IMG/VR virus record: IMGVR_UViG_3300044987_002388
Location: 1-34,758 of that record
DNA length: 34,758 nt
Reading direction: 5' to 3' (one strand)
Source: a virus
Part shown: piece by piece, positions 16,310 to 24,051 of the stretch
How the letters are laid out: every line of letters starts with the position of its first letter
How positions within the stretch are numbered: position 1 is the stretch's first letter
Program-made: the position numbers and the translations under genes
Notes under the pieces: model-generated
The model's input: the letters and a program-made list of their open reading frames with translations, nothing else
Told to the model about the DNA's origin: nothing
Databases searched by the model: none

Positions 16310-16681
16310 CTACGAGTACTTGCAGGGCGCGGGCATGTGCGAGCCCAGCTCGAACAGCTCATCCGCTCCGGCGGCCGTCAAGGCCACACCGATCGTGAGC
16401 ACGGTTCCAGTGGCCGGATCCACGATCGCCTTTCCGGCGGCGGTCTGCGCAATCACGGCGCCCACGGTCACCGCCGCTCCGGCCAGCACGGTCTTGGAGA
16501 CCTCGCCGCCGAACAGATCAATGACCAGGTTGTCTCCCGCGACCACGGCGTCGCGAACCACACCGACGCCCACAACGGTCGCCGAGGCGGCGGCGCCGGC
16601 GGCGGTGACGATCGTGCCCTTGGCCAAGATGCCGGGGGACGTGATCGTGATTGAGCCCTTGTAACTTCCAACTGCGTTCAT
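16310..16681 (-). CDS. Capsid cement/decoration protein (DUF2190-like)
   Basis: 123 aa, Ala/Val/Gly/Thr-rich with short repeats such as GxxVTVGAVIAQTAAGKA and VVAGDNLVI. This composition and the position between the protease and the capsid are typical of DUF2190-like cement proteins or small head decoration proteins. The ATG is preceded by AAGGAG, eight bases upstream. The N-terminus (MNAVGSYKGSITI) resembles the start of a beta-barrel. Family membership is probable, not proven. Confidence 0.55.
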   Translation of the reverse strand: MNAVGSYKGSITITSPGILAKGTIVTAAGAAASATVVGVGVVRDAVVAGDNLVIDLFGGEVSKTVLAGAAVTVGAVIAQTAAGKAIVDPATGTVLTIGVALTAAGADELFELGSHMPAPCKYS

Positions 16682-16726
16682 TCTGTCTTCTCCTTGTTAG
16701 GATTGATGTTTGCGGGCCATCCCGCC

Positions 16727-17923
16727 CTATTTCGACTTTGCCGATTCATCAAAGAGATCCGGACGTTTAGCCTTGGCCGTCTGCCAGGCTTTGCCGAAGT
16801 CGCCCTTGTGCGACGGCAGCAGTTCGTTCACCAGGGCGAGCTGCTCGGACGAGCGGCCCGTCTGGATGTTGCCAGGTTTCCGAATGTTTTCGTTCGGATC
16901 CGTCTTCACGGCCTTCTTCAGGCTCACGAGATCCAGCGCCGCATTGGCGAACCCGGCAACCAGCTTGCCCTTCCAGGTTTCGCGATCGGCCAGGAAGATG
17001 AGGCCTGTGCGAATTGCGCCGTCCAGGAGCCCGTCGACCGCTCCATCGAACTTCGCGTTGGCCATCTGAATGCTCTCGGTGAGAGTCTTCTCTCCCCCGG
17101 TCACCTTGATCTCCAGCGCGTTGATCTTTTCGTTGGCCATAACGGACGCCTTCTTTCCGGCGGCTCCGATCATGCCGCTGATGAGATCCTTGGAGCTGGG
17201 CTTATCGCCGAGCTTTTTGCGGTCCTCATCATCCGGCGGCCAGCACTCGTTGACGGCGGCCATCAACTCCGTGCGCTCCGCAATCATCGCCTCGATCGCC
17301 GCGGCGATCGCATCCTCGCTTGCCGTCGGGTCCATGCCCAGCGCCTTGGCGAGCCGTTCCAGGAACGTCATACCGTCTCCTTCCTCGGTGCCGGCGGCCT
17401 CGTCTCCGGCGGGTTCTTCGTTGACCAACGGGATCAGGCCAGGCCAGTTGGGGTTGTTCGTGAGTCCGATACTGCGGATCCCGACAATGTCCACGACGGG
17501 CACACCGTCAATTTTCTCGTTCGACATGACGCCGATAAAATTCGGCGACAAAAACTTGAAGTGCTTGTTCTCCAAAAGCTCCGCACCGGCCGGGGGCCAA
17601 TCGAACCGGAACTCAAGCGCATCCTCGGAAACGGTGGCGTCATTGGCCCAGCCGTAGGCGCGAAGGTCTTTATCCCGCTCCTTGAAGGCGGCGTGGTCGG
17701 GATGCCCGATGTAGACCGGAAGCCCAGGGAACTGCTCGCCCTGGGCGGACTTGGCCTCCTTGAGCTCATTGGCGATGGCTTCCGCGTTTTCCCGGCTAAG
17801 CCGTTGGATCACGGGTTTGCCGTCAGCCGTCTTGTTTGCGACCATCCCGAAGGGGATGCGGTAAGGCGTGCCGGAAATGAACTCATTTGCCAGCCCGATC
17901 AGTAGTTTTTTTGCCTTCTTCAC
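16727..17923 (-). CDS. Phage protease / scaffold (Mu gpI-like)
   Basis: 398 aa with the GTG at 17923 chosen as start, because GAGG lies six bases upstream. An in-frame TTG at 17929 would leave no spacer. The N-terminal half shows the gpI pattern: PVYIGHPDH, then AYGW, an EFRFDWPPAGAELL strand-helix and FLSPNF at about 130-140. This is the Mu-type serine protease region. The C-terminal part is helical and acidic (coiled-coil scaffold) and ends in basic residues. In Mu, the protease and an internal scaffold are made from this gene. It follows a papain-like gene and precedes the cement and capsid genes, and acts inside the assembling head. Confidence 0.75.
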   Translation of the reverse strand: MKKAKKLLIGLANEFISGTPYRIPFGMVANKTADGKPVIQRLSRENAEAIANELKEAKSAQGEQFPGLPVYIGHPDHAAFKERDKDLRAYGWANDATVSEDALEFRFDWPPAGAELLENKHFKFLSPNFIGVMSNEKIDGVPVVDIVGIRSIGLTNNPNWPGLIPLVNEEPAGDEAAGTEEGDGMTFLERLAKALGMDPTASEDAIAAAIEAMIAERTELMAAVNECWPPDDEDRKKLGDKPSSKDLISGMIGAAGKKASVMANEKINALEIKVTGGEKTLTESIQMANAKFDGAVDGLLDGAIRTGLIFLADRETWKGKLVAGFANAALDLVSLKKAVKTDPNENIRKPGNIQTGRSSEQLALVNELLPSHKGDFGKAWQTAKAKRPDLFDESAKSK

Positions 17924-18000
17924 GTTCAACCTCGCTTTGTTTGACCCCGTTCAACCTGCGTGCCGTTGCAAAACGCCGGATTGCTGTTGCAATTCGACTG

Positions 18001-18732
18001 TCAGCCCCCTGCAGGACTCAAGACATGGGCTGCCTGCCCGACGCCTTGCAGCGCCTCCTGGACGGCCGCGCCGATTCCAAGAACGGGTCCGCTCTCGTCA
18101 GGCGGCCACGGTTGCGGTTCGGCGGACGGTTTATCCGCCCGACCCCGCCGCGTATGCGCCCCGAGCCCGGCCAGTTCCTCGCACAGCCGGTGCCAGGCGC
18201 TGTTCGGATTCACGGCGTCAAACTTATCCCGGCGGCGATCGCGCAAATCAATGATCCCCTGAAGCACCCACGCGGCGTATTCGCTGCACACGGTCTTGTC
18301 TTCCGATCGCACGATCGCACGGCCGTAGCGCTCGAACATTGCCATGGCCAAAAGCTGGATCTTAAAGTACGACTGCCGGCCGACGGCGGACCGAGCCATT
18401 TTCAATGCTGGCGCCGGATCCTGCCCTGGAATTAAGGAGCGAGGCAAATCCACCAGTGCGCAGCGGTGGTTTTTCAAATCCTCCTCCATCCAGGCATGCA
18501 GCCTGGCAATGGGCCAGGGGCCGGTAACGCCGCGGTTCAGAAGCGCTTCAAAGTAGCATTCCTCTCCATCCATGAACCGGAATCCGACAAAGGCGTGGGA
18601 CCACGGTCCGTCTGTGACCACCTGGGTGGCGCGGCTGAACAAGCTTGAGTCGTCGGCTGTGAAGCCAACGAAGATGTCGCACGGCTCACAGGTGATTTCA
18701 AACAGCGGCCATTTCTCTTTGCGCTTTGACAT
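18001..18732 (-). CDS. Permuted papain-like (YiiX/NlpC-P60-like) enzyme
   Basis: 243 aa with the start at 18732, where AAGGAG lies upstream and the TAATATG arrangement couples it to the portal stop. The pattern matches circularly permuted NlpC/P60 (YiiX-type) enzymes: CDIFVGF, then WSHAFVGF with His46, a YFEALLNRGV strand-loop, and a later CSEYAAWVL with Cys149. The Cys comes after the His, the permuted order. Members act on peptides or lipids; a peptidoglycan amidase would suit entry or lysis. The slot between portal and protease normally holds gpF in Mu. The C-terminal 50 residues are Pro/Gly-rich and probably linker. Substrate unknown. Confidence 0.65.
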   Translation of the reverse strand: MSKRKEKWPLFEITCEPCDIFVGFTADDSSLFSRATQVVTDGPWSHAFVGFRFMDGEECYFEALLNRGVTGPWPIARLHAWMEEDLKNHRCALVDLPRSLIPGQDPAPALKMARSAVGRQSYFKIQLLAMAMFERYGRAIVRSEDKTVCSEYAAWVLQGIIDLRDRRRDKFDAVNPNSAWHRLCEELAGLGAHTRRGRADKPSAEPQPWPPDESGPVLGIGAAVQEALQGVGQAAHVLSPAGG

Positions 18733-18733
18733 A

Positions 18734-20308
18734 TTATGCGGTCTCCTTTTCTTCCAGCGTTCTCGCCCCATCCTGAATAGCGATGCTCATCGCGGTCTCC
18801 ATGGCTTTGTCCACTTTGCCAAGGTCGGCCTCTCCTACCAGGCCCGCGATGCGGTTGATGTAGTCCTGGAGAATCTGCAGCCCGGCCTCAACCGTCGGGG
18901 CCGCTTCCATCTCGGCCAGCATCTTCTCGCGATTCCCGGCCAGGATCTTCCGCGCTTCGCTGTCCAGCGCGGCGGCGGCCAGGTCGACCTGGTCTCCAAT
19001 CAGGCGGACCGCGTCAGGGCTGAGCGCCGAGTCCGGCGTCTCGTTGGCAAACGGAGCAGGGCGTTGCGACGGATTGATCGGGGCCGGCTGAGTGGATCCG
19101 AGAGGCCGAAGAATCTCCTCGCCGTCCTCTGGCAGTTCGCGCTCGTAACGCCGGGCCATGTCCTGGGCGGTGAAGGGGAACCCTTGCTGCGCGAGGAACC
19201 CGTCAACCTGGAGCATGCCGGCCTGATCCGGCTTGGCGCCGGTCTTCACGCTCACCCACGCCAGAGGCTGTTCTGCGAACTGCTGTTCGATCAGGGGGCC
19301 GACGATGTATTCGTTGATCGCATCGGAGCACATTTCGGCATCGTCCTGCTCCAGTGTGTCTTTCTCCTCGCCCTGGATCATCACACCGGACTGATCCTTG
19401 CCGGCCTCGCTGCTGAGGTTGCCGCCGCGCCAGAGCACGTCGATTGACATGTTCATCAGTTTCACCATCTCGGGCCAGGGGAGCGTTCCCTTGAGCGCCA
19501 TTTCGATCGGGTTTATGGTAACGCCATCGGCTGTCACCATCTTGAGGTCGATGCCGAAGTTACCGACGGCCTCTTCCAGGGACTTCCAGTCGGGGCTGTC
19601 TTTCTGGGCCGATGTCTTGGCGTGGATTCCTGGCCCCACGCGGCCGCAGTAGATCACCCAGTCCATCATGGACATGCGCTTGAACAGATAAGCGATCGCC
19701 GTCGCGACGTGGATCCCGCGCCCGCACGTGACCATCCAGGCACCCGGCTCCAGATCCCGGCCGTACAGTTGGAAGTCCGTTTCCAGGAAGCGCAGCTGGC
19801 CGGTGGTGTGCTCGAACCAGTACAGCGGCATGTGCATGAACGTGGCGGTGATGCCTTCTCTGGATGGCTGCCAGGCAATGTCGTGCACGCTCCAGGAGAA
19901 CCCGACGGCCTCGCACTGCTGGCGCACGAGCGTGCGAAATCCTCCGCGCTCGTCACGCTTGATCGCATTCGTTGCGGTCAGATTATCCAAACAAAACCGA
20001 ATGGCATCGGCATGCTGCTCCGCCCGGGCCTCATCCTCGTGCCCTTCGGAGATCACCACATCATAGCCGTAGCGGCTGATGCTCTTGTAGCGCTTTTCGG
20101 AAACGCTCAGCACGCGGTCGTCGCGGGTCTCGATGGCCTTGAAAAGAAGGGACGGCTCCCGAAGGTAGCCGCGTTCCCAGCCGTCGATGTACCGGCTCAG
20201 CGTCTCGGGGCTGAGCTGCGGGATCGGGTTCGGGGCCATCATGATGGAGTTCGCCGCACGAGCGGAAGACGCCGCCGCCCGGCCGTTGTTTTTTGCAATC
20301 CGTTTCAT
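18734..20308 (-). CDS. Portal protein (DUF935, Mu gp29-like)
   Basis: 524 aa, start at 20308 where ATG overlaps the terminase stop (TGATG). An upstream in-frame start would overlap the terminase by about 70 bp. Recognisable are the SRYIDGWERGY segment, a long helical region with EAVGNFGIDLKMVTADG and then the DUF935-typical WPEMVKLMNMSIDVLWRGGNLSSEAG. The C-terminal third is helical (clip/crown). Portals form the dodecameric DNA gate at one capsid vertex. It directly follows the large terminase and precedes the papain-like gene. Confidence 0.8.
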   Translation of the reverse strand: MKRIAKNNGRAAASSARAANSIMMAPNPIPQLSPETLSRYIDGWERGYLREPSLLFKAIETRDDRVLSVSEKRYKSISRYGYDVVISEGHEDEARAEQHADAIRFCLDNLTATNAIKRDERGGFRTLVRQQCEAVGFSWSVHDIAWQPSREGITATFMHMPLYWFEHTTGQLRFLETDFQLYGRDLEPGAWMVTCGRGIHVATAIAYLFKRMSMMDWVIYCGRVGPGIHAKTSAQKDSPDWKSLEEAVGNFGIDLKMVTADGVTINPIEMALKGTLPWPEMVKLMNMSIDVLWRGGNLSSEAGKDQSGVMIQGEEKDTLEQDDAEMCSDAINEYIVGPLIEQQFAEQPLAWVSVKTGAKPDQAGMLQVDGFLAQQGFPFTAQDMARRYERELPEDGEEILRPLGSTQPAPINPSQRPAPFANETPDSALSPDAVRLIGDQVDLAAAALDSEARKILAGNREKMLAEMEAAPTVEAGLQILQDYINRIAGLVGEADLGKVDKAMETAMSIAIQDGARTLEEKETA

Positions 20309-21726
20309 CAGATCAGCACCCTCCCGCTGGTTTGAGTCCGTTGCGGCCCGCCGCGCAGCCGGCGGCCGACTCCGCACTGCAGGCCGCCCTTGGCAGCCGC
20401 CCGGATCATGAGGGCCAGCGCTGTGGCGCGGTCCGCATGCCCGTCATCCGAATGCGGGGCCGCATAGTTAACGTTTCCGCTTTTCCCGGTCTGCCGGTAT
20501 ATGCTGTGCAAATCCTCTCGGATAGTGCGCTGCTGGGGCACGCGAAGGCCGCGGCTCTCGAAACACATCCGCATTTTCGGAAAGATCTCCTGCTTCAAAG
20601 CCGAGGTGAAGGTGCACAACTGGATCTTGCCGAACTTGTCGGCCTCCGGATCCCACTCGCCGAACTCCTTCACCAGATAGTCGCCGAGGCCGACGCCGGG
20701 GCCCGTATAGTCCACGCTTACGCGCTGCACGCGCTTAATACGCGGAATGAGCGCGTCGATCTGGTCGGGCGTAGAGGTCTTGCGCATCTCCAGGACTTCC
20801 CGTGTGTGCAGCACGTCGCCAAGCTTCTCGGCTGTCCAGGCAACCGACAAATCGCGCTTGCGGCCGAAGTCAATGCCCATGAAGAGGGGATTCGTGTGCG
20901 CCACTTCCCAGAACGAAGGCTCGATGATGCACGTCGCCTCCGGGCTCTCGCACAGCGCGATCAGTTCATAGGCCAGCAGGATGGCACTGGAGTCAATGAA
21001 CTCGCACATGTACTCCTGGGCGAACCCGTCTGGATCGTCCAGGCCGGCGCGGATCTCGTCGATGTTGACGGGCAACCCCGCCTTGACGGCGTCCTCGATC
21101 GTGATCTTGCAGCATGAATACAAGGCGTTCGCAACCTGGTAGTTTTTCTGCCAGATGTCCGCCGCCTTGTTCCCCATGCCGTTGGGCGTGGTGATGATCC
21201 GGAGCTTTTTCTCGCCGCCGCGCAAGGGGTTCGTGAGCGAGGGGTAAATGGCTCGCCAGATCGCATCGGGATTCTCGTGGAAGGCGAACTCGGTCAAAAC
21301 CAGGTTGGTGGAGAGCCCGCGGCATGTGGCCGGGTTGGCCGGGAGGGCCCGCAGCCGGGATCCGTTCGGGAACAGGATCTCCGCGCTCTTGAGCAGCGCC
21401 TCGCCGTGCTCGCGATCCTCCACAATGTCCGCAATGGCGAACTTATAGGATTCGGCCCAGATCTTGGCTTGCAGCACCGACTCCAGCGCCTGGCGTTCGC
21501 CCGTCGCCAGCACGGTCCACTGAGTGGGGCTCGTGCGGAGCTGCTGGATGTCGCCCTCGGCTGAGATGTCGAAGTTGCAGTCCTCCACGGCCTCGGCCGC
21601 GCAGCTGAAATCCTTGCCGGTCTGGCGGCTCCACAGCCCGTATTTGAAACGGGCCTTGTTCCGAACCCAGTTGAGCTGGTACGGAAGAAGCGCATCGCGA
21701 GGAACTTGCTGGAGTGTTTTTGCCAT
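20308..21726 (-). CDS. Terminase large subunit (Mu gp28-like)
   Basis: 472 aa. Walker A is SRQTGKDF at about residues 33-40. A Walker B-like LVLTEFAF lies at about 137-144, with Thr-Glu where Asp-Glu is usual. The C-terminal nuclease region holds GIDFGRKRDLSVAW and VSVDYTGPGVGLGD, two of the expected acidic sites. Gp28-type terminases package the phage by headful with host flanks, which fits the transposable lifestyle. It starts immediately after the DUF3486 stop and overlaps the portal by the TGATG junction. Confidence 0.85.
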   Translation of the reverse strand: MAKTLQQVPRDALLPYQLNWVRNKARFKYGLWSRQTGKDFSCAAEAVEDCNFDISAEGDIQQLRTSPTQWTVLATGERQALESVLQAKIWAESYKFAIADIVEDREHGEALLKSAEILFPNGSRLRALPANPATCRGLSTNLVLTEFAFHENPDAIWRAIYPSLTNPLRGGEKKLRIITTPNGMGNKAADIWQKNYQVANALYSCCKITIEDAVKAGLPVNIDEIRAGLDDPDGFAQEYMCEFIDSSAILLAYELIALCESPEATCIIEPSFWEVAHTNPLFMGIDFGRKRDLSVAWTAEKLGDVLHTREVLEMRKTSTPDQIDALIPRIKRVQRVSVDYTGPGVGLGDYLVKEFGEWDPEADKFGKIQLCTFTSALKQEIFPKMRMCFESRGLRVPQQRTIREDLHSIYRQTGKSGNVNYAAPHSDDGHADRATALALMIRAAAKGGLQCGVGRRLRGGPQRTQTSGRVLI

Positions 21727-22266
21727 TTACCTGGTTCCGAAGATCTCTCTGAACTTGCGGTCCTTCTCTTCCGGCGTGAGATCCGACTTGTTTACCGCGT
21801 CGGCCGCATCGGCCTGGGCGGCCCGCTTCTCCAGCAGCTCAACCTTGCGGGTCATGAGCGCCGTGCGCTTCTCGTCTTCCTGGCGCGACATGAAGCCAGT
21901 GAGCGCCGAGACGAACTCCGTGACCATCTTGGGATCCCGGCTGGCGATCGCATCCAGGGCGAGAGCGGAGAGGCCGGCCCGGACGGTCTCGTCCAGGTTC
22001 CCGCTTTTCTTCAGCAGATCGCTGATCTGGTCCTTGTCGGCAACGGCCTTCTCGATGCGCCATTGGGTTTCACGGCCCTTGGCGTAGCGATAGAACCGGG
22101 ACATGGCGGAGATGGACGGGGTCGGGATGCCATACTTGGCGGCGATCAGATCGGCGGCCAGGACAAGCCCGTGTTCCAGGACAATGGCAAAGGCGCCCTG
22201 GACCTCGTTGTCCTTCAGGCGGTTCCACCAGGCATCCATCCGGACTTTGCGGACCGCTTTCTTCAT
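21727..22266 (-). CDS. Terminase small subunit (DUF3486, Mu gp27-like)
   Basis: 179 aa. DUF3486 hallmarks are a basic N-terminus leading into a long helix, TPSISAMSRFYRYAKG (putative recognition helix, about 49-64), then regular helices (DLLKKSGNLDETVRAGLSALALDAIASRDP). The C-terminal tail is charged. Small subunits recognise the pac site and regulate the large subunit. The start overlaps the previous gene by ATGA, and the gene precedes the gp28-like terminase, as in Mu. Confidence 0.8.
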   Translation of the reverse strand: MKKAVRKVRMDAWWNRLKDNEVQGAFAIVLEHGLVLAADLIAAKYGIPTPSISAMSRFYRYAKGRETQWRIEKAVADKDQISDLLKKSGNLDETVRAGLSALALDAIASRDPKMVTEFVSALTGFMSRQEDEKRTALMTRKVELLEKRAAQADAADAVNKSDLTPEEKDRKFREIFGTR

Positions 22267-22514
22267 GCCATCTCCAGGAGCGCAGCCTTGCCGGCCGGGG
22301 TGATGAAGTAGCGTTTCTCGCTGATCAGCCCCTGCTTGCCTTCGATCAGCTTGCGGTCAACGGCCTCCGTCATGTGCTCGCGAATCTGGTCACCAGTGGG
22401 CTTGTGAGCGGCCGCAAGGGCAACCTCGTCCATCAGGATACTCTCGCGGATCCCGGATTCTCCGATGAAGCTGAGCACCTTCAGCAGCGTTCGCATAAGA
22501 CTCAGTTCAATCAT
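22263..22514 (-). CDS. Small winged-helix-like protein upstream of terminase
   Basis: 83 aa, start at the ATG at 22514 with GGAGG five bases upstream. An in-frame GTG at 22520 would coincide with the ribosome site. Helical with a short wing (LIEGKQGLISEKRYFITPAGKAALLEM), a layout of a winged helix with an ITPAGKA ending. In Mu-like phages a small protein of similar kind (gp26 position) lies in this slot, perhaps packaging- or regulation-related. It overlaps the terminase start by 4 bp. Function not proven. Confidence 0.55.
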   Translation of the reverse strand: MIELSLMRTLLKVLSFIGESGIRESILMDEVALAAAHKPTGDQIREHMTEAVDRKLIEGKQGLISEKRYFITPAGKAALLEMA

Positions 22515-23007
22515 GGCCACCTCCCTTGATCACACTCATCGCCCCGCACACTTCAGAAACTCTGGTCACGAGGACGTCGATTCGTTTGTGCGCGTTGCGG
22601 GCCCGCTCTTCGTCCGCCTTAACGACATCCTGGATCTGCCGGGTGATCACCCCGAGGCCGGCCATGACCTCGTTCCTCACGCTCACCATGTCTTCCTTGA
22701 CCTCCCGCCGGATGGTGTCTTTGATCGTGTCGTGCTGTGCGATGTCCGCCGCGATCTGCGACTGCAGCCTATCCGTGGCAGCGGAGAGCTCCACCTTGGT
22801 GGCGAGCTTGGCGATGTCTTCTCCAATAGGCGGCTGCCGCGACGGGAACATGGCCTTGAAGAGCATGATGCCGAGATACAGGGCGCCCATGATCGTGACG
22901 CCCCCGTACAACACGGTCATCACCTGGTTGGGTGCCGCGCTCATCTGCGCGAGGATTGCCGGTCCCGTTGCGACAGCCGACGTTGTGAAAGCATCTAAAA
23001 TTGTCAT
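22507..23007 (-). CDS. Membrane/coiled-coil protein (DUF2730, Mu gp25-like)
   Basis: 166 aa. A transmembrane segment at about 30-52 (TVLYGGVTIMGALYLGIML) is followed by a coiled coil (about 60-150: KVELSAATDRLQSQ, then VRNEVMAGLGVITRQ). This is the layout of DUF2730-type proteins located before terminase in Mu-like phages. Holin-like or spanin-like function has been suggested for membrane proteins in this place but cannot be shown here. It is the first gene of the late operon and follows a terminator-like leader hairpin. A GGGAGA ribosome site precedes the ATG. Confidence 0.6.
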   Translation of the reverse strand: MTILDAFTTSAVATGPAILAQMSAAPNQVMTVLYGGVTIMGALYLGIMLFKAMFPSRQPPIGEDIAKLATKVELSAATDRLQSQIAADIAQHDTIKDTIRREVKEDMVSVRNEVMAGLGVITRQIQDVVKADEERARNAHKRIDVLVTRVSEVCGAMSVIKGGGHD

Positions 23008-23017
23008 TGTTCTCCCG

Positions 23018-23081
23018 AAATAAAAGGGGGGCCCGCTGGGGAACGGTCGCGCCAGTCCGGTGGGTGGGACACCGGCCCCCC
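23018..23081 (-). terminator. Terminator-like leader hairpin before the late operon
   Basis: On the (-) strand GGGGGGCC (23081-23074) pairs with GGCCCCCC (23033-23026) and is followed by TTTTATTT. An inner hairpin (CCGGTG/CACCGG, 23057-23075) occupies the loop. It is placed just upstream of the first late gene, whose ribosome site follows within about 10 bases. It could be a terminator of leftward transcripts or an attenuator that must be read through. Confidence 0.6.
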
Positions 23082-23224
23082 TGCAGAGGAAGGATTAAAA
23101 CCTCCGCAGCGCATGCGCGTCTATGGGTGTAGTTGCAAACAACGCGGGCAAGTTAACCCATCAGGAGAAAGCGATCACGCGAGTGGGGGAAAAATGGGAG
23201 GGAATCAAAAAAGGGGAAGGGGCC

Positions 23225-23260
23225 AAATAAAAAAGCCGGAGCGATGTGATTCGCCCCGGC
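23225..23260 (-). terminator. Intrinsic terminator of the repressor/zinc-ribbon operon
   Basis: On the (-) strand GCCGGGGCGA (23260-23251), a 6-base loop, then TCGCTCCGGC (23244-23235) with one mismatch, then TTTTTTATTT. It lies about 190 bp past the stop of the zinc-ribbon gene and should stop leftward lysogenic transcripts before the late region. Confidence 0.75.
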
Positions 23261-23397
23261 CAACATCAGCACCGCGCCTGGTGCTTTAGAAGGACCCATG
23301 AAAGCACAGGATCAATTAGAGCGCAAGAGGAAAATTAAGGGCGCTTTTCGGGCGCGTGAAGATTGAAAAGTGCATTTTTACTGGGGTTTTCAATTTC

Positions 23398-23420
23398 AAA
23401 TATGCCAAATTGGCATATTT
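23398..23420. repeat. Perfect 11-bp inverted repeat with one-base centre
   Basis: AAATATGCCAA, one A, then its exact complement. It is immediately followed by a second TGCCA/TGGCA pair (about 23419-23432), and the outer flanks TTTCAAAT/ATTTGAAA also pair in the larger region (23384-23440). It sits just past the zinc-ribbon gene. No U tract is adjacent, so an operator or a regulatory RNA structure is at least as likely as a terminator. Confidence 0.6.
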
Positions 23421-23451
23421 GCCAGTGTTGGCACATTTGAAAAGCTTGTAT

Positions 23452-24039
23452 TTATGCGACGCTGACGGGCTTAAAGACATGAGTGCATTCAGGGCATCGG
23501 CAGTTCCCGGAAGCAACTTTAGGCAAGGCAAATTTAGATTTGCAGCGCGGGCATTCTTGCTCGACTGTTTTTTTTATTTCTTTTGCGGCCGCGACTGCGG
23601 TGACTTCTATGTTGATTGTGTTATCGCACTCTCCGCACGTGTAAACGCCTGGGGCCATATTTGCAAAATCATATTTAGCGCCACAATGTGGACAACCTTT
23701 ATTATCCACTGGTTGAGGCTCTAGCTGTTTTTGTGCGACCGCCTGGTTGTCTGCAAAATCAAACTTTTTATCGCATTGCAAGCATTTGTATTTTCCTTCT
23801 GGTAGATCAGTAAAATCTAACACCGTTTTGCATTTTGCGCAGGCTACTAAAACTGGGACTCGGGTCGGCCGGCAATAAATGGATCTACAGCTTTTGTTCA
23901 TCATAATTACAATCCAGCCAATTGGCCCCATAAAAAAACCGCAGAAAAAACCGCCAAGCGCATCATTCCGGCGTGATCCTAAAAAAGCACCGACGATTGA
24001 ACTGTAGGCCAATATCCAAAAAAACTGTGTGGCTGTCAT
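23452..24039 (-). CDS. Membrane-anchored triple zinc-ribbon protein (possible lysogenic passenger)
   Basis: 195 aa with the ATG at 24039 as start (TGGAG six bases upstream; a slightly longer frame opens at 24051). Two hydrophobic segments (about 5-22 and 27-47, with a GxFxGPIGWIVIM motif) are followed by three CxxC...CxxC zinc ribbons: Cys67/70 with 86/89, 116/119 with 135/138, and 163/166 with 182/185, separated by Gln/Pro-rich linkers. The gene is AT-rich compared with its neighbours and starts just after the repressor stop, on the same strand. It is probably co-transcribed with the repressor in the lysogen, which suggests lysogenic conversion, exclusion or envelope signalling. No family recognised beyond the ribbons. 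Confidence 0.65.
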   Translation of the reverse strand: MTATQFFWILAYSSIVGAFLGSRRNDALGGFFCGFFMGPIGWIVIMMNKSCRSIYCRPTRVPVLVACAKCKTVLDFTDLPEGKYKCLQCDKKFDFADNQAVAQKQLEPQPVDNKGCPHCGAKYDFANMAPGVYTCGECDNTINIEVTAVAAAKEIKKTVEQECPRCKSKFALPKVASGNCRCPECTHVFKPVSVA

Positions 24040-24051
24040 AATAGTCTCCAT

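Larger units (their letters stand above)
23082..23451. other. Intergenic region between lysogeny genes and late operon
   Basis: About 370 bp without a supported gene. It holds one GTTAAC match to the repressor operator motif (AGTTAAC at 23151-23157), a leftward terminator (23225-23260), a small hairpin (about 23269-23287) and a dense inverted-repeat cluster (23398-23440). No convincing sigma70-type promoter for the late genes was found on the (-) strand, so late expression probably depends on a phage activator not recognised here. Confidence 0.5.

Noticed and set aside
16694-17905. Long (403 aa) open frame on the + strand
   Set aside because: It is antisense to the protease/scaffold gene, which has clear gpI motifs, a ribosome site and the operon direction. 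High GC explains the open complementary frame.
20293-21117. 274-aa open frame on the + strand
   Set aside because: Antisense to the large terminase.
23298-23366. 22-codon + strand frame (MKAQDQLERK...)
   Set aside because: Has a GAAGGA upstream but is very short, isolated and opposite to surrounding transcription; not supportable as a gene.
23356-23724. 122-aa + strand frame over the zinc-ribbon gene
   Set aside because: The opposite frame shows regular CxxC pairs and membrane segments, so this one is a shadow.
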